A stretch of DNA of 64,000 nucleotides, taken from contig CM055314.2 in assembly GCA_029255685.2 (NCBI GenBank), positions 72,986,815 through 73,050,814 of the forward strand. The letters are read 5' to 3'. The DNA comes from Silene conica. Taxonomy: Eukaryota; Streptophyta; Magnoliopsida; Caryophyllales; Caryophyllaceae. The stretch's first letter is position 1. Each line of letters opens with the position of its first letter. This document shows positions 24,665 to 36,615 of this stretch, piece after piece. The notes below the pieces were generated by a model. The model was not told the origin of the DNA. It ran no database searches and was given only the letters and a program-made list of their open reading frames with translations. The position numbers and the translations under genes are program-made.

Positions 24665-25182
24665 CTCTCTTCCTTCTTTTTATATCACCTCATTTCTTTA
24701 TACACGTTTGTCAATACTCATTTTGTTTCGATTATACTCCCTCCATTTTTATCCATGTAATACATTTCCTTTTTGTACACTATTCACAAGTTAACCTTCA
24801 ATTTCAATTTTCTCTCAATACGTAAGAAAAAACATATTCATGTGGGATCTTGTTTAATTCGTCTTTACTAGTACATTGAAAATATATAATTTTTATAATT
24901 TTTACAAATACGTAGCTAAAGATATTAAGTACGTAAAACGTGCGTTGGCAAACGTGAAAAAAGAAATGTATCACATGGATAAAAATGGAGGGAGTATCTT
25001 TAGCTACATACTACTAAAAATTATAAAATTTTGATATTCTTAATCCTTTTATCAAGACAAATTAAAAAAGATCTCGCATGAATATATTTCCGTGAACGGA
25101 TTGAGAGAAAACTGACGTTGAATACTCGATTGTGAATAGTGTCCAAAAGGGGAATGAGGTGATATAAAAAGAATGGAGGGAG
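24665..25182. mobile_element. Stowaway MITE, interrupted by a second Stowaway
   Basis: Ends CTCTCTTCCTTCTTTTTATATCACC and, reversed, CTCCCTCCATTCTTTTTATATCACC, with TA flanks. Without the inner element (24737-24994 plus one TA) the length is about 258 bp, matching a sister copy at 29630-29885 lying in the opposite orientation. Confidence 0.85.
24737..24994. mobile_element. Inner Stowaway MITE (258 bp)
   Basis: Inverted ends starting CTCCCTCCATTTTTATCCATGT (about 30 bp, nearly perfect) with TA on each side. It sits inside the MITE 24665-25182. The sister MITE at 29630-29885 shows the same site uninterrupted (AGCTAAAGATATAATC), so a single TA was duplicated. Confidence 0.9.
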
Positions 25183-25190
25183 TACGTTTT

Positions 25191-25312
25191 TAGGTGTTTC
25201 AGTCAATTATTATACGATTACTTTTTATTTTTAGATTATATTGAATGAACATAGGTGTTTCAGTCAATTATTATACGATTACTTTTTATTTTTAGATTGT
25301 ATTGAATGAACA
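25191..25312. repeat. 61-bp tandem duplication
   Basis: Two adjacent 61-bp copies starting TAGGTGTTTCAGTCAATTAT, with one mismatch by eye (GATTATATT against GATTGTATT). A recent local duplication in non-coding DNA. Confidence 0.93.
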
Positions 25313-26367
25313 ATTTGTTTTTTACACTCAATTTAGTACACTTTTTATTTATAATGTTTTCACTTGATTTTTATGTCAAAATGGAAAGATAATAATCCCT
25401 CCAATTTCATATTGTTTCCTTTTGAGTTGACATAAGGATTAAGGTAGAGTAAAATAAGGGTAACAAATGGGTGGGGTTTGATGATAGGAGGGATGAATGA
25501 ATAATTAAGAATTAAATAAGAAAGTGTGGGGTTACAAACATTAAAAAAAGAATAAAATAAAAGTAAAAGAGTTGGATGAGATTTGATAATAGGAGAGAAA
25601 CGAATAAGCTAAAAATAAAAATTGTTTTAAAAAATAGGGAAGAAAATATAAAATAAGAGAGACTACTTAATTAATTGGAACTGAGAAATATTTTAATACT
25701 CCACTAAACGACAATTTACCCTTGTTTCTTCCTTTTCACAAGACTTGGTTTTACCAACACTATAGATAGTTAGATACTCCTCCAGAGTCCAGTCATCCGT
25801 TTTTCATATACAAAATATAATACTCCCTCGTCCCTCCTTGCCTTTCAAATTGTGTCGTTTCTATTTTTTTTTTTTATTTGGAAATTTTTGTGTATTACAA
25901 ATTCGATCCATTTCCTTAATTCTGGTTTAAGGAAGAAAGGAGGACCAAACAATGAAAGAAGTCACACAGAGATAGGGCTTTATACCTGATGTATATAAAT
26001 ATTGTACATTTAATACAAATCTAACTGAGTATATATGTAACTTTTGTTAAGCTTTTAACCATTTTTCTTGCACTATAATTTTTAAGTGTTAAAATTAATA
26101 TTTATGGAGTTTATATGTATTATTTTTAAGTTTCAACCTAACGTTTTGAGTTACAATTTTGTTTATAGAGACGCTCAGATTCTTTTCAATAAAACTCATA
26201 AAATATATCTATAAGTTTAATTCTTTGTTATAAAGCTTAAAATCTATACTATCAGATGTATACATCTGGTTGTATAATCCTCTAATTGGGAATCACGCGA
26301 TGGAGTATTTTCCAAAATTTCTGTTGTTTTACTTAATTTTGTTAAATATATTCATATTTTTTAAATA
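25313..26367. other. Intergenic, AT-rich; no gene seen
   Basis: No supported frame. One-sided MITE-like scraps occur near 25398 (CCCTCCAATTTCATATTG) and near 25822 (CTCCCTCGTCCCTCC); I cannot find their partners. Confidence 0.55.
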
Positions 26368-26590
26368 CTTCCTCCATTCATATTCAAACTATCACTTTCA
26401 ATTTTACACATTATTCACAAGTAAGCATTCAATTTCGATTTCCGCTCAATACAACAACAACAACAAATCCGTAATCCTAAAATGGCGTCAGTTAAAATAT
26501 ATTTAGGTAGCTAACGATATTTACCGCGCAAAACATGTGTTGGCAATGTGACATAGCAAATTGGTAATTTGGTTATAAATAGAGAAACTA
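26368..26590. mobile_element. Decayed Stowaway MITE, same family as 24737-24994
   Basis: Left end CTTCCTCCATTCATATTC after TA, and internal matches to the other copies (TATTCACAAGTAAGCATTCAATTTCG; GTAGCTAACGATATTTACCG; GTTGGCAATGTGA). The right inverted end is eroded, so its limit is approximate. Confidence 0.6.
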
Positions 26591-26873
26591 TATTTTAAAA
26601 ATATAAGTAAATTCCGATCATTTGTTTACAATTAATTTTAGCATATGGAGCCGGAGAGAGGAGCAAGAAGTTTGTGGTTAATTGACTATTGTTATGAGAC
26701 ATTTGTTTTATAAGATTTTTTATTATGATAAGTGTGATTAAAAATTATTTGTTTATCTTAACTATCAGTAATTTATATATTGTATATGTGTCAGTCTCAC
26801 AATCACCCTCATGTTAGTTTTTTCCGACCTAAGTACAATCTACAATTTAGGCATATTTTCAACATCTTTTATA

Positions 26874-27070
26874 CTCCCTCCTATTCCACCTATTTTTCTC
26901 TATTTCTTTATTCGGTTATACGAGTTTTCTTCCCTATTTGTTTTTTTGAATGATTTGTGTGGTCCAAATTCAATGGTAGGTGAGACAATGTGTTTTGTGT
27001 AGTCCAAATTTCATTCCTTAGTTTTTAGGCAAAAAGAAAAGGGGAAAAATATATAGAATAAGAGGGACGA
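26874..27070. mobile_element. Short Stowaway-like MITE (about 197 bp)
   Basis: Left end CTCCCTCCTATTCCACCTAT and, reversed from the right, GTCCCTCTTATTCTATATAT, with TA flanks at 26872-26873 and 27071-27072. Non-coding. Confidence 0.6.
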
Positions 27071-28020
27071 TAAATATGATCTTTATAAAACTATATACCA
27101 GCTAAAAATACTACCCGGGAATAATCTGAAAATATTATATCAATACGGACTCAATGATGAAATCTTTATAATTACTAGCTAAAAATAATATAATAAAGGA
27201 TTATAAATAACTTAATCTAATACATTATTTATTGTAGTATTAATTATTAATTATTATAGTAATTCTGCTAACCCGTTTTAAACATCATAGTATTATAAAT
27301 AAAAAATGTTACATTATTTTGATACACTTTATTGAATTTGCTCTTAAGGTTTTTCACAGTAATCCTGAATTAGTTGTGGGAGTGGTCTCTTCTACTCTAC
27401 GGAAGTCAAAGTTGTCAAAATTACAAGATTTGGTCAATATTTTTGCTACGTGACTGTGGTTATTTTTTGTCGTCTTATTCATATTTTAGTTTCTATTTTT
27501 TTTTATAATATATAAAATATCATTGCCAAAAAAATGCTGGTTAGACTGTTAATTTGTGATTGGGGAAAAGAAATTTGTTACGACGTATTAAATAATTTTA
27601 TCTCTTTTATAAATATGAAATCATGAGCAAAATAATCAATTTTTATATTTCATACGGAAAAAATTATTTAGTTTATTTGTTACTAATTAGTAATGAATAT
27701 TGAAAAGTATTTGGATGAACATAAAGTCTTAATTATATAAGATGACACTATTCATAAGTTTAAAACGGGTCAAATATCATACCAGTTGTGTATATAAGAT
27801 AAATATTTTTATTTTTCTTTATGAATTTTTATATCTTATACACAAATGGTATGTAACTAGTCTGTCTTAAAAAAACTTATTGTTTAATCAAATAGCAACT
27901 AATAGAAGAAATATTAAATTATACAATTATTACACACTACACTTGCACTCTTGCTAGAGAATGAATGAAAATAATTTCACCAATTCCCCCCTTTGCGAAT
28001 CTTTTTTTTAAATTGCGGAA
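27071..28020. other. Intergenic, AT-rich; one foldback
   Basis: No gene seen. An imperfect inverted repeat at 27754-27880 pairs ATAAGTTTAAAACGGGTC...TATAAGAT with ATCTTATACACAAATGG...AACTTAT (arms about 45 bp, loop about 30 bp), MITE-like but with unclear ends. Confidence 0.55.
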
Positions 28021-28165
28021 TCATCATTATATATATAAAAGAATCTTGGAAAACTGCCTGTGTGACACAAAGTGGATTCAAAATTAGGCTAATGCAAGTC
28101 TCTCATTCAATCTCACAATTTCTGTTTTTTTTAAACCAATCATGTTTAACCGAGTTGTCATCTTT

Positions 28166-28809
28166 CCACCTAATAATTATACAACCACCTAATAAACCGT
28201 GTTAATTAATATAAGTATATAACTGTGTTAATTAATATGAGTATCAATTCTCAAAACCAAATAAAAATCTGAAATTAATTATACAACCACCTAATAAACC
28301 GTGTTAATTAATATAACCGTCTTAATTAATATGGGTACCAATTCTCAAAACCAAATAAAAAACTGAAATTAATTATACAACCACCTAATTAACCGTGTTA
28401 ATTAATATGGGTACCAATTCACAAAACCAAATAAAAAACTGAAATTAATTATACAATCACTAATTAAACGTGTTTATTAATATAACCGTGTTAATTAATA
28501 TGATATCAATTCCCAAAACCAAATAAAAAACTGAAACTAATTATACAACCACCTAATTAACCGCGTTAACTAATATAACCGTGTTAATTAATATGGGTAC
28601 CAATTCTCTAGAACCAAATACAAAATTGAAATTAATTATACAACCCCTTAATATAACCGTGTTAATTAATATGGCCGGGTACCAATTCTCAAAACCAAAT
28701 AAAAAAAATGAAATTAATTATACAACCACCTAATTAATTAACTGTGTTAATTAATATAACCGTGTTAATTAATATGGGTACCAAATTCTCAAAACCTAAT
28801 AAAAAACTT
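28166..28809 (+). repeat. Minisatellite, about 7 units of 76-106 bp
   Basis: Each unit reads roughly AATTAATTATACAACCACC, then one or two copies of CGTGTTAATTAATAT, then GGGTACCAATTCTCAAAACC and AAATAAAAAACTGA. Units vary in length mainly by the number of inner TTAATTAATAT copies. It sits in the 5' half of the Helitron-like element. Confidence 0.93.
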
Positions 28810-29525
28810 AATTACAAAATACCAAAAACAATTAATCATCAATTTTGTAGAACCAACCACCTTATAAAAGAAACCAGCCTAGGCAATTCTTCCAATTCAT
28901 TTCATTCTTCCATAAATTTTTTGTATTCTCCATAAACTTCTCGAAAATTACAGTTGCCTTCCACCTCATTTTTTCCTCTTAAATCCCTTTCACTTTCTTT
29001 TCATTCATCGTCCATCTTTCAACCTGTAAAACAATTTCTATAAAAGTGTTCAATATTTTCAACAAATTCTTTTCAATTTCACAAATGGCGATGACAAATC
29101 ATGTAACGTTTAATTATACTCAATAATTGATTAAAGTCGGGTTCTCAACAAATTCTTCAAATTGTTTTAACTTATTATACTCAATAACTGATTAAAGTCG
29201 GGTTGTAATAATTTTGTTTTATTCCAGAATAACGTATTTAGATTGCTTAATTTTAATAATTTAATTAATTTTTAAATCATAAGTATTTATTAAACCATTT
29301 ATTTCGGTTATTTAACTAAAATCTCTTTTATTAGAAAGTCATAACTTCCCATTTTTTAATTATATTTTTCTTTGTTTCAAGTTATATGTCAAACGGTTCT
29401 TATATATCTTATTATATATAAACTTTTTATTTTTTATTTTTATTAAAGCTTTTACCACCACTTCGGTTATTAATATATTTAACAACTTAATTGTTCTTTA
29501 TCTACAAAAGTTAAAATTAAGCAAT

Positions 29526-29543
29526 CCCGTGAATTTTCACGGG
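29526..29543 (+). terminator. Helitron 3'-terminal hairpin
   Basis: An 8-bp stem CCCGTGAA/TTCACGGG with a 2-base loop. In Helitrons such a hairpin just before CTRR ends rolling-circle transposition; here CTAA follows at 29551. Confidence 0.7.
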
Positions 29544-29629
29544 TATTACACTAATTTTAATTAAAGTAAAATACATTTGTTCCATACACTTTCCTTCTAA
29601 ATCTCTAATAACCAATTGTTTAACTAGTA

Positions 29630-29885
29630 CCCCTCCATTCTTTTTATATCACCCAACTTTTGTTTTGACACTATTCACATTCGACTATTCAACGTCGGTT
29701 TTCTCTCAATCCGTTCACGGATATATATTCATGTGAGATCTTTTTTGGATTGTCTTGATAAGAGGATTAAGAATATCAAACTTTTATAATTTTTAGTAGT
29801 ATGTAGCTAAAGATATAATCAAAACAAAATGGACATCGGCAAACGTGAATAATGAGATGGGGTGATATAAAAAGAATGGAGGGAG
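29630..29885. mobile_element. Stowaway MITE, intact sister of 24665-25182 (256 bp)
   Basis: Ends CCCCTCCATTCTTTTTATATCACC and reversed CTCCCTCCATTCTTTTTATATCACC, TA on both sides. It lies in the opposite orientation to the interrupted copy and shows what that copy looked like before the second insertion. Confidence 0.88.
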
Positions 29886-29887
29886 TA

Positions 29888-31486
29888 TGTGCTAGTAATA
29901 TTTTGCAAGGTCATTTTATATTAATGTCGCTTGATACACACAAATTTGCACAAAATCTCACAATCTCTACTTCTTCCTTTCATATTACAAATGTCTTACT
30001 TGTGATGGATATTCACAAACTTAATACGGATATTTTTCTCTCGTAATAAAGTAAGTCGAAAGACAAGTAGGGAAAAAATAAAGCACATATAAATATTGTC
30101 ACTTGCATATTACGAGAGGGGTACTATCCGTCCTCACTTTGTGATGAATAGTCCCTCTTCAAAGAGTATTGGTGTTCATACTATGTTGTTCATTTAATGG
30201 TAACTATAATTATAATTATATAACTACGGAGTACTACAGTATATAACTACGTCACAGATAAGCCAGTATTAAGTAATATCAATAAATGGATTATTTAACA
30301 CATTGTATACATTTGATAGTACAAATTTTGAACTTTATAATAATGATTTGTACTTATATGTACATTCTAAAAGCTTTATTGAAAAGAATTTAAACATCTT
30401 TATAAAGAAATTAATTCAAATATTATACTGAAACTTCAAAATAATATATATAAATTCAATAAGATTCTAATTGAACACTTCAAATATTAAAATCTAAGTC
30501 AAAATTTTTGAAAGCTCAAAAAATCGCATACACGCTCAATTAAATTTATATGTACGAGATTTCGATTTATATATAAATCTGGAGATATAGTGTTATTTGT
30601 AAAGCAAAACTAATGAACACCTTTATTTACACAAATTCTCCTTTAAGAAGTAAAAAAGTGACCAAATTTTGATAAATAACTATCACTTTTTAGGATTAAA
30701 AAAAAAAATTTTTCGAAGTGATCACTAGATAGTTACCGTGTTTTTTATCAAAAAATAATCCTATTTTAAAAAACACACCCTACTTTATTTTAGTAAATTT
30801 TGCTTGCGACGGGTCACTATTTGGGACGGATATTTTGTGAGATAAAATGGATATAAAATGAGTAGTAGAAAAAGGGGATCACAAAAATAGTGTTGGAGAG
30901 TGAGAAAAAATGGGTATTTTGTGTGAGAAAACGGTATCCATCACAAACTTACGACGGATAGTGCCGTTGCAAATAAAAATTTGTGACTTTAGTTATATTT
31001 GAAAATGTGCAAGTGGAGAGAGTAAGCAATGTTTGGTTTATTGTTTAATAAAATTAAATAATGTTTGTTGGTTTCCAGATTGAAGGGTACCACTCCTTAC
31101 CTCTCCTCTTAGTCCTCTACTGTTATTAGTACTGTATATATGTAGTAGTAGTTGGTAACTGCAGCAGTCTATAATTAATACTCAATGCAAATTAATTAAT
31201 GACTTTTTTCTCCTCCTTCTTCTTTTACTCTTTCCCCAAACAAATCCTCATTTCCCAATACTTTACAACAATTAATCATCACAATTCACAACTTGCCTTC
31301 TATTAATCATCCAAATATATTCTACTACTAGTACTAAAATAATACCGTAATTATTGCGTAAAACGGTCTCTATCTTTCTATAAAAATTATTCTTTTAAAT
31401 AATTTTCTTATAAAACGATGATCCTATCACCGTGTTAAACCGTCTTATTTCAGAATACAAGAAATAATAAAATAATAGAGTACTAG
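29888..31486. other. Intergenic, upstream of NF-YA
   Basis: AT-rich, with no gene I can support. An imperfect foldback at about 30793-30985 (TTGCTTGCGACGGGTCACTATT against, reversed, TTGCAACGGCACTATCCGTC) looks like a MITE with eroded ends. The last few hundred bases (31000-31486) should include the NF-YA promoter; I cannot fix a TATA box or start site with confidence. Confidence 0.5.
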
Positions 31487-31596
31487 AGAGAGAAGGGGAT
31501 TGGAGGGTAAGGTGTTAAGGAAGAGGGGACATGCTCAATTTCAACACAACACAACAGTTGTGACTTGTGTATTCTTTCCTTCTTCAAATCCCAAAG
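31487..31596 (+). other. Likely NF-YA 5' UTR first exon
   Basis: Pyrimidine- and purine-rich leader ending CCCAAAG followed by a GTGAAT donor at 31597. Plant NF-YA genes usually have an intron in the 5' UTR; an acceptor (TGGTGCAG) at 32865 would join this to a second leader exon from 32866 running into the coding start at 33015. The left edge is not determined. Inference only. Confidence 0.4.
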
Positions 31597-33014
31597 GTGA
31601 ATCAATACTTTATCTCTCTAAAACTAAACTTATTTATTCAATATATAATATATATTTATATATATTCATGCTTATCTTCTTTTCTTTATTTATTTTCCAT
31701 TTATGGTTTCTTTTACTTTTTAGTTTTTACTATTTCTGTCTGCTATTTTTTTAAAAATAATTATGGGTTTTTCAAGTTTTGTACCTCTCTATTTATATTT
31801 ATGTTAATATTATGTTATATTATGTTATGTTTGTGTATACATGTGGCGGAGCGAGGATTTTCCGTTAAGGGAACTACTAATCAATTAAGGTATATACTAG
31901 GAAATAAAATCGATTTTTTTTTTCGCCTCTGCTAGCCACCCCTAGCTGAACCAAGTGGTCATTTTGGTGAAATGAAATGAAATGATTTTTATTAGTGAAT
32001 GTTTTTTGTTGGTTAGTCAGTTTGGGTATGATAAGAAGCATAGGAATGTTATGTTTGGTTGTTTTTGTTGCTGTTTGTGGTATTGTACTATTAATAGGTT
32101 ACTTCTTTTTTTAGAAATTCCCAAATTTGGTATTGAATCTTGTTTCTTTTTCTGCTGAATGTATTTTTTTTTTGTGTCTTTTGGGGTTCATCAACATTTC
32201 ATCCCAAGTCTTGGGGTTGGGTTCATGGGTTGGTGGGTGTTAATGAGGTATTGGTCAAATGTCAACCACCTTGCTATTTTTTTTTTCCACAAGGGCAATT
32301 ATGATGTTGTCGGATTTTGAACCCAGGTCATGAGTACCACGTCTTGATGACCTTACTGAAATACCGGACATTCACTTGACTCTCCTTCCTTTCGGAGTCC
32401 TTTTGCAGTTTCTTATGTGGGTGGTGTTCTGTTTGTACACATATTCTTCTTTGGAAAATTAGTTTCTTTGCTTCTTCCAACCAGCAAAGAAGCTATATCA
32501 ACAAACAAGACTTGGTAATTAAATAATTGGGTCGACTAATATATGTCGCTTTATTGCAGCCATAATTCTGAGGAAGGAAAAAAAATGAAGAATAGTAAAG
32601 AATTTCACAAAAAAAGTGCTAAGACTCAAATTAGACAAAAAAAAGAGTCAAACTCCATAATTCACATGAATCCTTTCATTTCATTGTCTTATGCCTAATG
32701 TCAGTCATATTTCTTCAATCCATATTACTCTTAGTGTCACATGTATATGTAAGTTTGGAGACGCGTTTTTGTGCATCTGTGCTTTGGTGCAGGCTTGCAG
32801 CCCTGTAGATAAGTATGATTGGTTTATGTACTGATGCTACAAATTGCTTGTTTAATATGGTGCAGATAAACTTCTGCAACACCTGGGAAAGGAGCTTTTA
32901 GTAAGGCCTTAACGAGTTTCTACCCCGTCAAGGGGTAATCCACCAGTCAAAGATTTGTGCAACATCTTGGCTCACTAGTAATAATCTACTGTTAAGGTTA
33001 AACCAGTTTTGGTC

Positions 33015-35621
33015 ATGTCCCACTTGTATACAAATCATCCCCAATGGTGGAATTCGAGTGATCAGAACATGTCTGAATCTCTGTCAAAGGGCTTGAGCTT
33101 GAAAGTGGATTCTCCACCCCATTTGCACCGCAACGCGATGCCTTTGGGCTTTCACTTACATGGTCAGGACTCGTCTTCAAGTCAATCCACTCAATCAAAC
33201 CCTGATTTGACTGCTGCAGCAGGGACCCATTCTCAGGATCTATGCCTGTCATCGGATTCTGGTATTTCATTTCTTCTCACTTAACTGTGATGACAATTGA
33301 ATGATAGTATATAAATGCTCTCATTAGTATGATATAATCTATTTTGCCCGCCATGTTTTCCTTTTAGCCCGATTTACGTTTAGAATTTCCCTTCACTAGA
33401 AAAAAAATGAGTGGACTACCTGAATTCACTTTAATGGAAAAACATACGAAGGAAGATATGGGCTAAACACTCACGATCACGATCACGATCACATAGGAGT
33501 GCTTTTGCGGCTTATTACCTAAATGGAAATGAAGTGATTTGATTCGAGCTTCCCAATGAAAATGAACAAAGGGATTACAACATTATGCCAATATTGATGC
33601 GTGATATTTTCAGTATTTGTTTTCTGTCAATCTAATTTGCATTTCGTCTCATTTGTAGGACAGGAAGTCAGTGGTGGAAATAATTTAGGCGGAATGAATC
33701 CAGTTTACGTGATGGGCCATCCTGGCACTGCCTGTAATACTGCTCATACTAATTATGGCGTTACAACAGTAAGCATTGTCTTTCTTCCTATACTAACATA
33801 TTGAGTAACGGAGAAGTCGAGATATAAAAAATATACGTAGTAATTATAGTTGGACATAGTACGAGACTGTCGTCCATGTCACATGTGGTTGCTTAATCTG
33901 TTATCCTAATCAAGATGCTGTGTTTTTGGCAGGCATGCATGCCTCATCATGGCGGCGATCCCTACTTCAACGGATATTTGCCTGCTTATGGATCGACTCC
34001 TCTTGTATGTCTTCACAAACTGCCTGAATTGCATGTTTAGTTTTACTATTCGATGCCTGGCTTGAGAATGTTATGTTTTGCTACTCTTAACTGCTCCGCA
34101 AAATCACTACTAGAAGTCTAGAAGTATCCAGCATAGGTCAGACCTAGGTCTCATCTATGGACTATGCTTATAAGTTTCTCTTGATATAATTATAGATTTA
34201 TAGTACCTTCTTCGAGCTTGATGCTATTCTGTAAACATTAGAGGTTGTTGTAATTTGTAACGGTATTATTTACATTTATGGCATATTAATCGAGATTAAT
34301 CTCCAAAGATCATTTTCAAGATCCCTCTGATCCATTCGACGTATTTGAGATCCTGCTTTCCATGTCCCACTTATGTGAGATGAATTTGGAAATATGGATG
34401 GTTTGGTGTGAATGGGTGGGCTAATCTTCGGATGATATATATCCAACACAATTACTTCTAGACCGTTCGACTGAAAAAAAAAAGCAGCTATAAACTGTGT
34501 CATTGTGCAGGCCATCACGGATGCTGCAATTTAATAGCACAGGCCTTGGGGCCTTGGAATCTGTTATTACTATATGAAGAGTACTACATCAAATGGCTAT
34601 ACAACTGTCTTGTATATAGCTATATTTTACTCCTTCCCCTTGAGCGGAAGCTCCCTGAAGGCTGGAACCGTGTTACGGTATTTTACTATTTTCTTGTTAT
34701 TACACCAGTTTCAAAGTCAGATGATGGGGGTAACCAATGCAAGAGTACCATTACCTCTTGATATCTCTGAAGATGAACCCATTTACGTCAATGCTAAACA
34801 ATACCATGGAATCCTGAGAAGGCGGCAGTCACGAGCAAAGCTAGAGGCCCAAAATAAGCTTATCAAAGCTCGGAAGGTTCGTTCTTTTTCTTGCTTTGCT
34901 TCTTCCAGTAACGTTTAAAGACTGATTCACTTCGTCTTAGAGATAATTCACTTGCCCCATGCATCTCATTATTGTTAACACCATCGTAGTATTAAATACC
35001 GGCCGTTGTGAATCAATTATAGCAACCTAGTCATGGTCATTGCACTATTAACGCGGCCTATATATGCTTCCGGGGTGGGGTAACTTTGGGAACCTTAAAA
35101 AGTAGTCATGATGCATAGCAACTTATATGCGACTGCCATAGGTAAGAAATCACCTCATGAAGACATTAACCCTATGATTATATGAAGAATACATAAAGAC
35201 TTAGATAATCGATGAAGAAATGCCGTGATGATCTCACATGAAAGAATGCCAAAGACTTCACTTTCACTTATTGGTTTACGATAGTTCCTTATTGTTTGTG
35301 CAGCCTTATCTTCACGAGTCGAGGCACCGTCATGCTCTAAACCGAGTCAGGGGAACCGGTGGCCGGTTCCTCAGCACAAAAAAGATGCAACAATCGGACA
35401 CAAACTCAGGTCAGAGCAACCACTCAAGCTCTAACGCTAACCAATTTGGGTATGACAACGTGAACCCGTTGGGGTATGAATCCTATAATCAATCACAACA
35501 CATTGAAAGCGGGAGCTCAAATATGTCGAGTGGCAACAGTTTTTACCAGGCGACAGATGGCAGGTTCTTGGGAATTTCGTCAGGTGGAAGCATGCAACGG
35601 AATGGCCGGGTTTATGGATAG
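33015..35621 (+). CDS. NF-YA: NF-YA, CCAAT-box transcription factor subunit A (5 coding exons)
   Basis: Coding exons 33015-33261, 33659-33768, 33933-34004, 34709-34876 and 35304-35621, each with GT/AG borders and compatible phase, give about 304 residues. NF-YA joins the NF-YB/NF-YC histone-fold pair in the nucleus and reads CCAAT. The subunit-binding helix (YVNAKQYHGILRRRQSRAKL, residues 169-188) is in exon 4; the linker ends at the exon border and the DNA-binding part (PYLHESRHRHALNRVRGTGG) opens exon 5. The N-terminal part is Gln/Ser-rich, as in the family. The start is the first ATG in frame after the leader; MSHLYTNHPQWW fits. One normally basic position in the DNA-binding part is Asn (HALNRVRG). 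The 3' UTR has a miR169 site. Which NF-YA clade this is, I cannot tell. Confidence 0.95.
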
Positions 35622-35676
35622 CATAATTTTCCAGTGGTCCGGTGAAAGCTGAGAATTGAAGCAGCTAAGCACCGGC

Positions 35677-35697
35677 CAGGCAACTCATCCTTGGCTT
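35677..35697 (+). promoter_or_regulatory. miR169 target site in the NF-YA 3' UTR
   Basis: The 21 bases from CAGGCAACTC to CCTTGGCTT are complementary to plant miR169 except for one internal mismatch and the terminal base. It lies 56 bases after the stop codon, where conserved miR169 sites of plant NF-YA genes are found. Cleavage here links NF-YA level to drought and nutrient signals in other plants. Confidence 0.92.
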
Positions 35698-36615
35698 TAT
35701 ATAAATTATTATTATGATTATTTATGAAAAAATGGGAGTAATTTGACTAATTGTGTTTCCCTATGCTTCTATTTCTGGATTTTTGACAGACATTGATTGT
35801 AATGTTTTGACATTGTTGGTGCGTTTAATGTTTTATTGCTTTGATAATAACATCACAACTGTTTTATAAAGGTTCGACACTTGACAGCCATTTATTTTGA
35901 GAAATGTCATGTGTTATGTGTGTTTTAAGATTCGAGGACACTTCCAAATTGGCTTTTAAAATATCTGTCATCAATTATTCTACCTATTGGGTCTCAATAC
36001 AAGAGGATCCACAATTCCACATCAATGGCCATCTCTAATTCCATGGCACTTTAAGAGATTGTCCCACATTGAGAATTATTAGCATTAAGTTAAGAAGAGT
36101 GTTCATGCTACCTAGCTAGAGCTAGAAAGTAGAAACTGACAAATTCGTCATTAAGTTTGAGAAGCGGTTCAATTAAAAAAAAAAGTTGATGAGCAGAGTG
36201 AATCTGAAATGAAGTGATATTTGACAAATTCGTTGTAAATGGTCTACTAATCTACTCCGAGTTGAGCACATCAATGTCAAGGAGTTGGACTTCAAAATGT
36301 TCAGCTGAATAATAATGTAATGTTAAGTGAAAAACATGATTGAAGCATTTCAAATTATAGTACAAGTTGCAGGGAGAGCAGTCACATTAGTCTTAGTATA
36401 CAGTAACATAGAGAATAAATAGACACTACAAAGTACAAACTGGTACTCTTAACAAATGTAAACAACAAAAAAAAACTTTGTTTTCTAAATATAATGCGTA
36501 TAAGATGCATGATTCCCAATACAACAACAATTACCCTAGTGTCTAAAAGCTTAATTACCTTACCCGAGCTCTCAAGGTAGACGCTAATAATTCAGTCTGG
36601 TGTCTACACTCTACA
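35698..36615. other. 3' flanks of the convergent NF-YA and PRCC genes
   Basis: No coding sequence seen. It should hold the NF-YA 3' end (AT-rich, ATTATTATGATTATTTATG after 35700) and, on the other strand, the PRCC 3' UTR. About 0.9 kb in all. Confidence 0.6.

Larger units (their letters stand above)
28021..29554 (+). mobile_element. Non-autonomous Helitron-like element (about 1.5 kb)
   Basis: The 3' end has the Helitron signature: hairpin CCCGTGAA-TT-TTCACGGG at 29526-29543, ten bases on CTAA at 29551-29554, then a T. A plausible 5' end starts TCATCATTATATAT at 28021 after an A, matching insertion between A and T. The right end is well supported; the left end is my best guess. It carries a seven-copy minisatellite and no transposase. 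Confidence 0.55.

Noticed and set aside
25822-25950. Possible short MITE starting CTCCCTCGTCCCTCC
   Set aside because: I could not find a matching inverted right end or target duplication.
28166-28809. Regular repeats suggesting a CRISPR array
   Set aside because: Units are tandem with no unique spacers, and the context is a plant genome. It is a minisatellite.
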